The position numbers and the translations under genes were made by a program. The notes under the pieces were generated by a model. That model was not told the DNA's origin and ran no database searches. It worked only from the letters and a program-made list of their open reading frames with translations. From Hydra vulgaris (taxonomy: Eukaryota > Cnidaria > Hydrozoa > Anthoathecata > Hydridae): DNA of 64,000 nucleotides. Of the stretch, positions 48,500-59,880 are shown in pieces; position 1 is the stretch's first letter; every line of letters starts with the position of its first letter. The stretch is from contig NC_088921.1 in NCBI RefSeq assembly GCF_038396675.1, positions 16,269,501-16,333,500 of the forward strand. Direction: 5' to 3'.

Positions 48500-49387
48500 T
48501 ACAATTATATTATATAAAAGTATTAGGAGGCCAAAAAAATCACAAAATAGTATAAAATCTACTTTTAAGGCTACAATTTGGAAAAAAAAAATTTATTTAA
48601 AAACAATATGACATATTGTACATGTTACTTTATTGGTTAAACATTTTGTGTGTGTGTGTTTATGCACCTCTGATCATAGGATCAAAGGTGCATAAACGCA
48701 TTAGGATCAAGGGTGCTAACCCGCTCAATTTTTACTAAAATTCTTTTTTTGTCATATTAGATGCTTCCATAGCTTACCAAAAGCAACCATACAAGAGGTG
48801 AATAGTTTAGTTACAAAATGACATAAGCAAAATTTTTCAACTCAAAATAATATTAAAGATGTGGGGTTCCTTGTAAAAGTAAAAAAATTACTTTTTATCG
48901 TCAAAATCAAACTCTTTAGAAATAAATTTAATAGTGGTCTACTCTCTAACCAAAACACAATTAATTTTGAAGATGCGATATTTATAACACGCTGGTTATC
49001 AGCCCTCTTTAATAAGTCATGTAAGTAAGGAGATAAGGCTATAGGATCAAAGGTGCTTACGGATCAAGGGTGCAAGTTCTCCCCTACTTTTACATGTAAA
49101 AGGAAGTCACGTGAAAAAGCTATTTTACTTTTACATTTAAAAGTTAATTACTTTTGAAAATTACATTACATAACATAAAAGTTCCTCAAACTGTAATTTA
49201 CATTTACCTATAAAAGTAACTAATTAAAAAAAAATTATATTATAAAGTAACTTGCATATGAAAGTAAATTACATAAAAGTTATATGCTACTAAATGTAAA
49301 TTAAATTTACAAATAAAATAATATTTTTTAAGTAGGAATTTTTTATTTTAAAAGTAATAACAAATCTTTATTAAAAATAAATTACAT

Positions 49388-50024
49388 CAGAGCCGTAACC
49401 AGCTTTTTTTGGTCTTTGAGATAGCTAACTTCCAGACATGGAGCAAACTCCAAACATTTATATGTTTATACTTATGTCAAATAAGGATGCTATGCATAAA
49501 ATTGCGATGATTGGAGGCTGGGAACAAAAAAGCCCCAAGTTTTGTGCCCCCCCCCTGCCTTAAATGTGAGAGCAACAAGTTGATGAAATATTTTTTGTAC
49601 TGTTTTTTACTAGACTAATATTAATCGATAAATTTTAAATTTCATAGTAAAATATTTTGGCTTTCAAAAATTATGACCATATAAAGTTTAAACCCCCCTC
49701 AATTTGAGGGGGTTATACATTTTATATGGTCAATATTTTTGAACGCTGAAAGATAATACTATCAAACTTAAAATTTATCGATGAATATAAGTCTAGTTGA
49801 GAACAGTACAAAAAATATTTCATCAACTTGTTGCTCTCACGTTTGGGGCAGGAGGGGGCACAAAATTTAGGGCTTTTTATGTTCCCAGCCTCCAATCATC
49901 GCAAATTTTTGCAAAACATCCTTATTTGACATAAATATAAATATATAAATGTTTGGCGTTTGCTCCATGTCTGGAAGTTAACTTACTCATCTCAAAAGAC
50001 CGAAAAAAGCTGGTTCTGGCTCTG
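49388..50024. mobile_element. Long hairpin MITE, 637 bp, TACAT flanks
   Basis: The left end CAGAGCCGTAACCAGC pairs with the right end, reverse-complemented CAGAGCCAGAACCAGC, and the two 300-bp arms pair almost to the centre (AACCCCCCTCAATTTGAGGG near 49690-49715). The flanks are TACAT on both sides (49383-49387 and 50025-50029). The CAG..CTG ends suggest mobilisation by an hAT-type transposase, but only 5 bp of duplication match. Confidence 0.85.
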
Positions 50025-50029
50025 TACAT

Positions 50030-51119
50030 AAAAACAAATTTAAATTAGATAAGCTTACATTTTATATAAATTGTAAAGTAAATTAAAAGTAACTTATATA
50101 AAGTAAGCAAATAAATTTACTTATATTTTAAGATAACTTTGACATGATCTTGTATAAATGAAATGAAAAAAAGAAAAACTTTAAAGCACTAACATTTAGT
50201 TTGCCGCAACATTCGATTTGCGCGGTTTTAGGTATTTCTTCCCTGTAAAGTTTGAAAATATCAATAATAGGTTTCCACACATGATTAAAACCCTCTCTAG
50301 TTCCGGTCCATGATAGTTTTAACTATTATAACCCTTCTCTGAATCAAACTGTCTCAAAAATGTACACTATCTGGCCAACCATTCGAAAGGTCTGGAATTT
50401 AAACAAAGCTAAAATACCCATGGGTGACTCAGAAAGGGTAGTTTATTAGAAAAGAAAATAATTGGCGTAGTTGTTAGTCTTTTTTTACAATTTTTTTGCG
50501 TAAATGCATTTGTTATTTAAAAACTAAGGAAATTTTAAACTTGTCCTGAATTATGGGAGCTATAATACCATGGCCTTAAGATTAAAAAGCCCCGATCTTT
50601 ATTAAGAGGACTCATTATTTTTGTAAAGATTTTTCGCCACTTTGATACAAAAAAAGTCCACCTGCTTAAGAATATCTTTTGGCTCTAAAAGTCTTATATC
50701 TTTATCTAAGTGTAGTATCAGTGGCCTAGCTACTGCAAGGCCAGTATAAGCAAAACTTACGGTCCCACAAGCAACTAAACCAAGAACCGCAAGGTTCAGA
50801 AGCACTAAGATATATTTGAAGAGTTTTTTTGTTTGTTTTTTTAAGAAAAGTTATCGCTCCAGAGAAACAGTAATTGGGCACCTTGGCCACGTATACACTT
50901 TGCTTGGCCGTTGTGATACCTATATCCCGAGCTGTAGCGTAAAAACGATTTATAAGTAGATAAAGAAATAAAAATTGTGGTGATTAGAGCCTGTATACAA
51001 AAATGCCCTTAAACATTTACCATCCCTACTACAAATGTGAGGGCAACAAATTAGTAATTTCTATTGTTTTTGTTTTCTTACACTAAGTTTACATCCTCGC
51101 CAAATGAAGTGGTTGTTTC
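50030..51119. other. Spacer with diverged MITE arm
   Basis: 50040-50130 is rich in AAGTAA/TTACTT words. 50982-51060 (GTGATTAGAGCCT, AAATGTGAGGGCAACAA) resembles the left arm of the 49.4 kb MITE. The 67-residue minus frame at 50805-50602 has no motif. Confidence 0.4.
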
Positions 51120-51905
51120 AATCTTTTTCTAAACATTCTTATGTGATAAGGAAGAACACACTTAAGTTTGGTACTTTAGTATGTTTTTGTTTATACCACA
51201 ACATTGCACAATTTTAAAGAAAATTTAATATGAAATCTTATAAAAACCATTTTGACCAAAGTTATTGCGTTTACATAATTATATTAATAATACATCTCAT
51301 AATTTACGAGCGCAAATTTTGAGATGTAATATTGATGTAATTATTAAAGACATCATTGTGTTATTGGTTATTTGGTTATCCATAAAGTCTTTAAATGAGT
51401 TTAACGTGGTTTTTAACAACACGTTAAAAGGTTTTTAGAAAACCTCATTTGTACGTAACTATATAATAATATTATTAGTTAAAGAAGAGGCTATTGATTA
51501 ATTAATTGTAATTGGTTTGTTGATAAAAGGTACCGTTGCATGTACAAATTGTAAAACTTTTTTACATTTTCCTAAACATTCTAATGTGATATAAACAAGA
51601 ACATACTTGAGTTTGGCACTTAACTATGTTTTATTTACCAAAAGTATATTTATTAACCAAAATCATTGGTTTTTCAGAATCATAATATTACATCTCAGAG
51701 TTAACGCATGTAGACATCATTATATTATTGGTGACCATAAAGTCTTTAAATGAGTTTAATATGGTTTTTAACAACACATTTAAAGACTTCATTTGTACGT
51801 AGATATTAATAATATTATTAGTTAAAGATGCTGTTGATTAAGTAACTTTAATAGGTTTGGTAATAAAGAATACGCCGCATTTTCAAATTATGAAACTTTT
51901 TTACA
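51120..51905. repeat. Tandem repeat, period about 330-440 bp, about two copies
   Basis: The same ordered blocks occur twice: CTAAACATTCT with ATGTGATA, AAGAACA, ACTTrAGTTTGG; then CCATAAAGTCTTTAAATGAG, TTTTTAACAACAC, CATTTGTACGTA, AATATTATTAGTTAAAGA. The copies begin near 51128 and 51569. A third copy may start near 51899. Non-coding. Confidence 0.75.
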
Positions 51906-52083
51906 TCGCTTTTAATGTGGTATAATACCACGCAATACTTGTATTTAAATCATTTAAAGTTAAATCATGTATTTTGTTTAATTTATATTTTCATGGATAA
52001 AATTTTTTTAAACCATTTTATTTATATGTTAAAAAAAATAAAAAATTCAAAATTTCTGTTATTTATGCAATATTTCTTCTGTT

Positions 52084-52134
52084 TTAGTATGTTATTTTAG
52101 AAAAAGGTTCACCTTTTTCTAAAATAACATACTA
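52084..52134. repeat. Hairpin, 25-bp perfect stem
   Basis: TTAGTATGTTATTTTAGAAA with AAGGT, a two-base centre, and the exact complement. There is no coding context. Confidence 0.85.
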
Positions 52135-52559
52135 AGACAGGAGAATTTGGTACTTCAGATACATATATTTTAATTTTTGAAATATATTTTCAAAAAATAC
52201 AAAACTATAATTGTCAACTTAAATAAGGTTGTTAAACTCAAACTTCAGAAAAACAAATGATCATCAATTTTTAATGACAAGTTTTTAATGTCTTTATTAT
52301 GTACGGATATTTAGAGGCTTGACAATAGGACTATTTTTGTCTACTTCTTTTCCCCGCCTTTCGTATATTTTACAGAAGAAAATTAATAATTTGTAACGGC
52401 AAATTAAGAAAAATAAAAAGTTATAAAAATTAAAAATCCATCACTGTATTAAAGAATGTCTTTATATAATAATAAAAAAAAAAACCAATGACGAAATTAT
52501 ATTTTTAAAAAAAATTAATTTGATAATTATCGAATCCCATTTAAATCCCCTAAATAGTT

Positions 52560-52890
52560 GGGGAGATAGCTCAAAATTTATATGTTTATCGTTTTGAACA
52601 TTAAGAGATTATTGCATGACATTAGAGACTTGTTAATGAACTTAAATTTAGTTTAAAATGTTAAAAAAATGTATTTATAAATCTTATAAACTCATCATTC
52701 TCACACCAGTGGTATAAATGGGAAGTCAACATTCTTAAGGGTTTATTTTTAGCAGACTCCAATTATCGCAATACTTTTGAAAAGCTTTACATAAACATGA
52801 ATATATAAATGTTTGGAGTTTACTTCATGTCGTTACATAAAGTTAAGTTTTCAAACAAAAACAAAAAGCTTGCTACGGGCCTGATTTTAA
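52560..52890. repeat. Diverged arm of the 49.4 kb MITE family
   Basis: GCAGACTCCAATTATCGCAA, ATATATAAATGTTTGG, TTTACTTCATGTCG and GCTTGCTACGGGCCTG parallel the right arm of 49388-50024 in order and spacing. Only one arm is clear. Confidence 0.55.
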
Positions 52891-53376
52891 ATTTGTGATT
52901 GGAATCTGGTTGTTTAAATATTGTGATTTGCACTTTTGTTATTTTTTTTACTTTAAATTTTTTGAAAATTTAAAATAAAAAAAGTAACAAAAATTTACTG
53001 AAAAAAAAAGAAATTGATGTTATTTCATCTGTATGATAAAACAACATCAAGACAATCTTCTCTTCACAATCGACCATATAATTTTAAACTTGAAAGTGTG
53101 CTTTTTGAACCATCCAACTAAATACGCTATATTAAATAAATTAAAATAAGCGGTTTTTGCGGTTATAAAAAGTTATAAATTTTTGTTTAAGTTAAATACT
53201 TTTACATTTATACTTTTTTAACTTTAATTTTTTTTTCAAATTAATCTTGATGTTATTTACATCAGTTGTTTGAAAGTTTTTTTTTGAAAGACTGTCTGGT
53301 TTAATGTTCTTGCTTTGGAAATGGCTCTACATTTTGCAATTTTATTCTAAGTTTTGTATTTTGGCTTCCTTTATTC
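52891..53376. other. AT-rich spacer
   Basis: T-run-rich sequence with a short inverted pair AAATTTTTTGAAAATTT near 52955. No gene. Confidence 0.45.
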
Positions 53377-53810
53377 AGCGTGGTTGTTAAAAACCAATCT
53401 AACCAAAAAAAGTTATCTCTGGAAATGACCAACTCGAATAATTGTTAGATAATAGAATAATAAAGGAATACTTGTTTTCTGGAATGGACTAATTGAATTC
53501 AGTTCATTCCAGACAACAGTTTTATGAATAGCTATTAATAAATAAACAAAAAAAACTAATTTTATTTTCTGAGTGGCTGTTTCGACCAGAGCTGACCATT
53601 GCCGTACCGAATGGAAGTGAGGGGGTATCCCCTACCCCAAAGCTATTATATATGCATTTAGTTAGCAAGTTTTGAAGTATTGTTGGCAAATATCAAATAT
53701 CGAGGACCCTTTTTTTTGTGTGCGTGTGTGTCTCTAGTTGGCAAAAAACACATAGGACCCCCTCCTCAATCAGAGACCTCTTCGGGACGGCTCTGACAAC
53801 AACCACGCTG
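53377..53810. mobile_element. Possible short hAT-type elements, one inside the other
   Basis: CAGCGTGGTTGTT at 53377-53389 is exactly inverted at 53798-53810. Inside, CAGAGCTGACC (53587) pairs with the end CCGGCTCTG-type sequence at 53795 (reverse complement CAGAGCCGTCC), a 209-bp unit with GAGGGGGTAT and GGAGGGGGTC arms. 53478-53513 is a separate hairpin (TCTGGAATGGACT). No 8-bp duplications match, so the element status is tentative. Confidence 0.45.
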
Positions 53811-54686
53811 AATAAGAGAAGCGAAAAGCAGCAGCATAACTACAAATACGCCCGGCTCATTTACGGTAAATTTTTATCAAGGCCACTAACTTATTTCCTC
53901 CCGAAAAAAAAATTAATACTGAAACAAATAAATCAAAAAAATGTTTTCAAAGCTTTTTTGCAAAAAATCTTTCTTTCTAAAAAGTTATAAACCCCAACTT
54001 TAAAGAAAAATAAAATATTAGAGAAAAAAAGTAAGGGTACGACCTCCTTGCCCAGGAAACAAATTTAACATGCACGTTCATTGGGACTACACAAATGCTT
54101 TCAAGATAAAGTAAAATCAAAGTAAAGCCGGAATGATAAAGTAAAACTAAAAAAAAAAAAGATTCAAAAAAGTGGAGTTCTCTCCCGTGCTCTGAAAACA
54201 ATTTTAACTTGTACTTTTGTTAAGTTTACACAAATGCTGGAAGGTTTACACATGCATGAATTACCCATAGCTTAGAAATTATGCCCCCTTTCCCCATCTT
54301 CCCCCGACAAACTTTCATTATGGCCATTAACCTAATCTGCTAAACAAACAAAAAGAAATAAAAAATTAGTGATAATTTAGCAGCCCCTATTAGTACTCAT
54401 GCAACAGGGAGCCCGTCTCTATACTACTAGTATGGGCTATATTTGCCCCTAATTATAATAGAAATACCCTTTACGATATACGTGAAAAAAAAACAATAGA
54501 TTTGAATACGCTACCTATCTCAAAATTTATGTTAAATCAACATGAAATGACTGTTCTTTGAGAAAGTAAATAATATAACTTACTTTTTACTTACTTACCA
54601 AGTAAAGTATAAAATTTCAAAGAAAAAAATAGTTTTTTTCAAATTGCTTTTGTGTACGCTATTTTTCTAATTACTTACTTTTTACT

Positions 54687-54778
54687 TACGTAATTTTACA
54701 CGTAATTTTACACGTAATTTTACGCGTAATCTTACACGTAATTTTACACGTAATTTTACAAGTAATTTTACACGTAAA
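54687..54778. repeat. 12-bp minisatellite, about 7 units
   Basis: Unit ACGTAATTTTAC, repeated head to tail with single-base variants (GCGTAATCTTAC, AAGTAATTTTAC). Confidence 0.9.
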
Positions 54779-54944
54779 AGTAATTTGTTGTTACGATGAA
54801 GTTTTGTTTTACTTTGTAAAGTAATAATGAAGCAAAAAAGCAACAAATTTGTTAGAATATTTTCACTTTACTCTTTAAATTAAGCTGAAATGCGCAATAA
54901 ATTTGTTAGATAGATTTTTTCTTCAAGAATATCAAACAGCAAAT

Positions 54945-55830
54945 ATGTTAGACATAAATTTATGTCAAAATATGTCCGTAGAATATATGTCTGACATATT
55001 TTATGTCAGCAGAAAACAATTCAGACATAAAATTATGTCAAAATGTGTTCATAGAAAATATGTCTGACATATTTTATGTCAGCAGAAAATAATTCAAACA
55101 TAAAATTATGTCAAAATATGTCGATAGAAAATATGTCTGACATATTTTATGTCAGCAGAAAATAATTCAGACATAAAATTATGTCAAAATATGTCGATAG
55201 AAAATATGTCTGACATATTTTATGTCAGCAGAAAATAATTCAGACATAAAATTATGTCAAAATATGTCGATAGAAAATATGTCTGACATATTTTATGTCA
55301 GCAGAAAATAATTCAGACATAAAATTATGTCAAAATAAGTCCATAGAAAATATGTCTGACATATTTTATGTCAGCAGAAAATAATTCAGGCATAAAATTA
55401 TGTCAAAATATGTCGACAGAAAATGTCTGACATATTTTATGTCAGCAGAAAATAATTCAGACATAAAATTATGTCAAAATATGTCCATAGAAAATATGTC
55501 TGACATATTTTATGTCAGCAGAAAATAATTCAGGCATAAAATTATGTCAAAATATGTCGACAGAAAATGTCTGACATATTTTATGTCAGCAGAAAATAAT
55601 TCAGACATAAAATTATGTCAAATTATGTCCATAGAAAATATGTCTGACATATTTTATGTCAGCAGAAAATAATTCAGGCATAAAATTATGTCAAAATATG
55701 TCGACAGAAAATGTCTGACATATTTTATGTCAGCAGAAAATAATTCAGACATAAAATTATGTCAAAATATGTCGATAGAAAATATGTGGGACATATTTTA
55801 TGTCAGCAGAAAATAAATCTCAGACATATT
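54945..55830 (+). repeat. Right 73-bp tandem array of the hAT element, 12 units
   Basis: Unit landmarks: GACATATTTTATGTCAGCAG, AAAATAATTCAGACATAAAA, TTATGTCAAAATATGTC and GATAGAAAATATGTCT. In the later part two variants alternate: one with CCATAGAAAATATGTC (73 bp) and one with CGACAGAAAATGTC plus CAGGCATAAA (about 70-71 bp). This gives a dimer of about 144 bp repeated three times, so the array grew by dimer amplification. The left array has only four units. Confidence 0.9.
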
Positions 55831-55848
55831 TGACAGATAACAACCCTG

Positions 55849-55856
55849 TTTACGAC
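55849..55856. repeat. Right 8-bp target-site duplication of the hAT element
   Basis: TTTACGAC immediately after TAACAACCCTG; exact partner of 42723-42730. Confidence 0.85.
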
Positions 55857-56032
55857 TATGTTTGCGCTTTAAATTATCACGTTTCAGATTTCACATAACG
55901 GGTGATGTGGAAATTATCGGACAAATCCTAATTTCATTATTTGAGCATAATAATTAGTTTTTGTAGTTTTATGCGTAGGCATAAACGTTCTATAAAATAT
56001 AAACTTTATTATTTGAAACACAATTATTTAAA

Positions 56033-57230
56033 ATGTGGTTAAATGCAGCTGAACGAGAATTTTTTCGAAAGCGATTAAAAATGTTTTTTGTAAATAAACC
56101 TAATATAAAAAAAAAAAAAAATCGTAAATCATTTTGAAAAGGAAGGGTTTGCTCGAAGTACAATATATGATAACCTAAAAAGACTTGAAACTGTTCAATC
56201 GTTTTCTGATAGAAAGCACCCTGGTCGTCCGCCATCCTGGATTAGAGAAAAGAAAGCCGAATTAACGAGACTTGTCAACAATCGAAAAGAGGTCAGTCAG
56301 AGAAAAATAGGTATTAAATTCAGTGTAAATCAATCGACAATTGGTCGTCAGTTAAAAAAAATGAATATTAAATATAGAAAACGTGAAAACCCTGTAAACA
56401 CACGACGTCTTAAAGACGTCTAAAAAACGTCTTTTAGACGTCTAGACGTCTAAAAGACGTTTTTTAGACGTCTTTAAGACGTCGTGTGTTTACTGGGAAG
56501 ACTCCAAAATACACTTTTGAACAACAAATAAAGGCAAAGAAAAGAAGCAGGAAACTAGTTAACCAACTCTATAACACAAAATCGCTTCTAGTCATCGATG
56601 ACGAAAAATACTTTTGTTTTGCAGGGGACAACATGCCTAGAAATTCTGGATACTACACAAACAACAAAAAGACATGCCCAGAAAGTGTTCGTTTTATAGG
56701 AAAAGAGAAATTTCCAAAAAAATTATTAATGTGGATAGCCATATCTGACCGTGGTATGTCCGAGCCATTGTTTCGCACTTACAAGGCTGTAGCGATCAAT
56801 TCATCAATCTATATTAATGAATGCTTAGAAAAACGACTTCTTCCATTTATTCACAAGTATCATGGAGACTTTAACTATTTATTTTGGCCAGATTTAGCAA
56901 GTTCTCATTATTCTAAAGATTCTCTAAATTGGATGGACCAATATATCTATTACGTTGATAAGGAATCCAATCCCCCAAATGTGCCTCAAGCACTACCAAT
57001 TGAAAATATTTTGGGGACATTTGGCACAGAAGGTTTACGAGGGAGATTGGCAAGCTTCAACAGAGCAAGTTTTGATTGATCGCATTAAACTAAAACTACA
57101 TGAAATTGATTTAAACTTTTTACATTCGCATATGAAAGGCGTCAGAGCGAAATTGAGATCAATTGCAGATGGTGGTGTTTTTCATATAAAAAATAATATA
57201 TTTTTATCAAAAGATAAATGCTTTATTTAA
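56033..57230 (+). pseudogene. Tc1/mariner-like transposase (D-D-36-E spacing), interrupted
   Basis: The DDE transposase of the element. ATG at 56033 (MWLNAAEREFFRKRLKMFF); a frame change in A15 (56107-56121) leads to HFEKEGFARSTIYDNLKRLE, KHPGRPPSWIREKKAEL and RKIGIKFSVNQSTIGRQLKK (paired HTH with a GRPP linker). The catalytic part: LLVIDDEKYFCFAGDNMP (first Asp), FPKKLLMWIAISDRGMSEP, LFWPDLASSHYSKDS (second Asp) and VPQALPIENILG (Glu, 36 residues after the second Asp by my count). A further shift just after this leads to FWGHLAQKVYEGDWQAST and IADGGVFHIKNN, ending at TAA 57228-57230. A 100-bp palindrome plus one base (56394-56494) splits ENP from GKTPKYTF; removal restores the frame exactly. 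The protein would be about 345-350 residues. Confidence 0.85.
56394..56493. repeat. Perfect 100-bp palindrome inserted in the transposase
   Basis: Zero-loop palindrome centred between 56443 and 56444. The ends read GTAAACACACGACGTC; the body is built from GACGTCTAAAA-like units and holds six GACGTC sites. It lies inside a codon-level join of the transposase, so it arrived after the element did. Confidence 0.95.
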
Positions 57231-57316
57231 AAAATTATAATAGTAGTTTGTTTTTTTATTTATAAATAAGTTATTGACGATTTTATTTTGTCCGATAACT
57301 TCCGCATCACCCGTTA

Positions 57317-57785
57317 TAAGTGCAATTCCACTGTTACTTTTGGGACATTTTGATTTTTCTAATTTCACATTTTTAGATCTATATTTTTTATTTTAACGTA
57401 TTAGATTTTAATATAGTTATGAATCATCCCAAAATCATTTATTTGTTTTTCTATTTATTGAAATTTCGTTCAATTATTATAAGTTTAGTAATTATAGTTG
57501 ATTATATGCTGTGTTTCTAACGGGATGCAAAAAAACATTGCATTAAACCTTTGCATTAAACCATTAATGTATTGAGTCGGATATTTCAAGCCAAATATTT
57601 AACCTACATAAATTGGGTTCTTAAATTAAATTAAGTAGTTATTATTCTGCATAAAATTATTCAAAAATTGTTTTAGCTATTTATTTATATATCTTAAATC
57701 AAATTAGTTATCGTTACTTACGGGGACAATTTTACGCTTTTATCAAAATGTGGTTTAGCTACCATATGCACAGAAAGTATGACGC
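57317..57785. other. Spacer, no gene
   Basis: AT-rich; nothing recognised. Confidence 0.45.
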
Positions 57786-58106
<321 letters not shown>

Positions 58107-58124
58107 TGTCATAACTTAAAATGT

Positions 58125-59025
58125 TTATTTTTTAGATTTTGAACATTTTACACGTTGTATTTCAATGGCCTCACGAACCTTTCTTGTGTAATTGTTTGAA
58201 ATAACAGAAAGCGTTTTAGGGTTCTCTCTGTTTATTTTACCATTACAATGTTGTGAATGTTCTACTATTCCATATGTTTCCCAGTTGGCTTTTGTAACAT
58301 TATTTTCATGTTCTTGAATTCGTGTGGAAATCTTTTTTCTTTTTTCACCAATACAACATGCAACACATGTGCAATTAAGTTGGTACACTCCTAAATGACT
58401 ATTCAGAGGCAGTTTAGACTTGTTTTGACAAAATATATTGATCAAGGGATTACCAAAACGGAAGACTGTTTTAACACCAACTTTACGAAACTCTCTTCTA
58501 AGTACAAGTGGGACCCTTGGTAAAATAACAAGGTTTTTGGTATCAATTTTTCGAGAACAAGACAGATTTATGGTGTATTTATAATTTTTAGCAATATCTG
58601 AATACTGTTTATAGTAATATCCATTTTCAGTAAAAATCTTAATAAGAAAATTAATTTTATCATTCATCTTCCCATAAAAAATAACACTTACTAATACAGA
58701 GATCATTTAGTTTATGAAAGTCTACTAAAGATAAATTAGTTCGCTGTATTAGATCATCTCTGTCATTGTTTAGCATATCAATAATTGACACAAGTTTTAA
58801 TAGCTATTACAAAAAAGTTATTATTCCACATGCAATATCTTTACCTGAAACTAAAAAAGTCTTTATAGGTTGAATGTTAGGTATTATTGCCCCTTTATAA
58901 ACGTTTTTATTTTTTTTTTGAGTTTCCAATTTGTTTATAAAGGTCATTCCTTTTGAAAAAAAAAGATTTTTTATCCCGCCCACCTCAAGCATTTGCTTAA
59001 GGTATAATTTTGAGCATTTGCGCAT
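58125..59025 (-). pseudogene. Penelope-like element fragment: RT remnant plus GIY-YIG endonuclease
   Basis: Minus strand. 58706-58125 (193 aa) reads KINFLIKIFTENGYYYKQYS, NLVILPRVPLVLRREFRKVG, CQNKSKLPLNSHLGVYQLNC, TCVACCIGEKRKKISTRIQE, HENN and VREAIEIQR. GVY..CIG..R..EH is a GIY-YIG nuclease in which the usual YIG Tyr is Cys. Upstream, 58800-58680 reads LVSIIDMLNNDRDDLIQRT and LVDFHKLNDLCISKCYFL, which is the segment just before the MGSP-type RT motif in Penelope-like elements. The catalytic RT part between is deleted. 59025-58807 (72 aa) is open but less certain to belong. Such elements retrotranspose with a telomerase-like RT; this copy cannot. Confidence 0.7.
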
Positions 59026-59030
59026 AATTA

Positions 59031-59557
59031 CAAGTGGACTTTAATGGTATTGTGGTTTATCCTCCGCCAGCTAATCGCTTGTGGAGACCACATTACCAAG
59101 GCCCGCAAGGACAAGTTCTGCTCCCGAAAGAGTGTCATTACCTGCTCTACGGACCAAGTGTAAAGTGAGTTTTGGGAAGAACGAAGGTATATTAGAGAGA
59201 AAGATAGAAGAAGTTGTGATAGAAAGATAGCATAGAGAAAGCGGAAAGGAATTGAACACAATGTCAGAAGGTGCAATAGTACTGTTATTTGAACCAACAA
59301 AGACTTAAAGAATTCATATGAACTTTTCCTCAACTTCCTTTGTCCTACAAGCGGACTTTAATGGTATTGTGGTTTATCCTCCGCCAGCTAATTGCTCAAA
59401 GGAGCGTCATTATCTGCTCTAAGAACCAGGAGTAAAGTGAGTTTGGGAAGAACGAAGGTAAATTAGAATGAAATATCGAAGAAGTCGTGTTAGAAAGATA
59501 GCATAAAGAAAGCGGACAGGAATTGCACACGATGTTAGAAGGTGCAATAGTGCTTTT
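59031..59557. repeat. Direct repeat, two copies of about 250 and 210 bp
   Basis: 59031-59285 and 59348-59557 share CAAGyGGACTTTAATGGTAT, TGTGGTTTATCCTCCGCCAG, GTAAAGTGAGTTTtGGGAAG (one T fewer in copy 2), AACGAAGGTA and AGAAGGTGCAATAGT. Copy 2 lacks about 45 bp. The repeat abuts the Penelope-like fragment, so it could be a duplicated terminal (pseudo-LTR) segment, though nothing proves the link. Confidence 0.8.
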
Positions 59558-59601
59558 CATTTTTAAAATCAGCTAAGATTGCTGAAATATTCACTGAAAA
59601 A

Positions 59602-59880
59602 CTAAAAAGTAGAAAATATAACAAAAACATTTGCTAAAAAATATAATCTTTTTTTTTACTAAAAAGTAGATAATAAACTTTTTAATTTAAATTTAATAGT
59701 TCAGTAAACGATAGATTGACAGGTATATTTCTATATAAACCTTGTGCAGACCTGTCAATCTTTAGTTTACTAAACTATTAAATTTAAATAAAAAACTTTA
59801 TTTTCTACTTTTTAGTACAAAAAAGATTATATTAATTTAGCAAATGTTTTTGCTATATTTTGTTTTCTACTTTTTATTTG
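59602..59880. mobile_element. Hairpin MITE
   Basis: AAAAAGTAGAAAATATA, AACAAAAACATTTGCTAA, AATTTAAATTTAATAGTT and AGATTGACAGG on the left are mirrored by CCTGTCAATCT, AACTATTAAATTTAAAT, TTAGCAAATGTTTTTG and TTTTCTACTTTTT on the right. Arms of about 130 bp, no coding capacity. Confidence 0.8.

Larger units (their letters stand above)
55898..57314 (+). mobile_element. Tc1/mariner-superfamily element, TA-flanked, 1417 bp
   Basis: The left end ACGGGTGATGTGGAAATTAT pairs with the right end, reverse-complemented ACGGGTGATGCGGAAGTTAT, both followed by CGGACAAA. TA lies at 55896-55897 and 57315-57316. It inserted only 42 bp outside the right duplication of the hAT element. It contains one transposase gene reading left to right and a 100-bp palindromic insertion. 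Confidence 0.9.

Noticed and set aside
54945..55830. Regular 70-73 bp repeats that could suggest a CRISPR array
   Set aside because: There are no unique spacers: the whole unit is repeated and an inverted partner lies at the other end of an hAT element.
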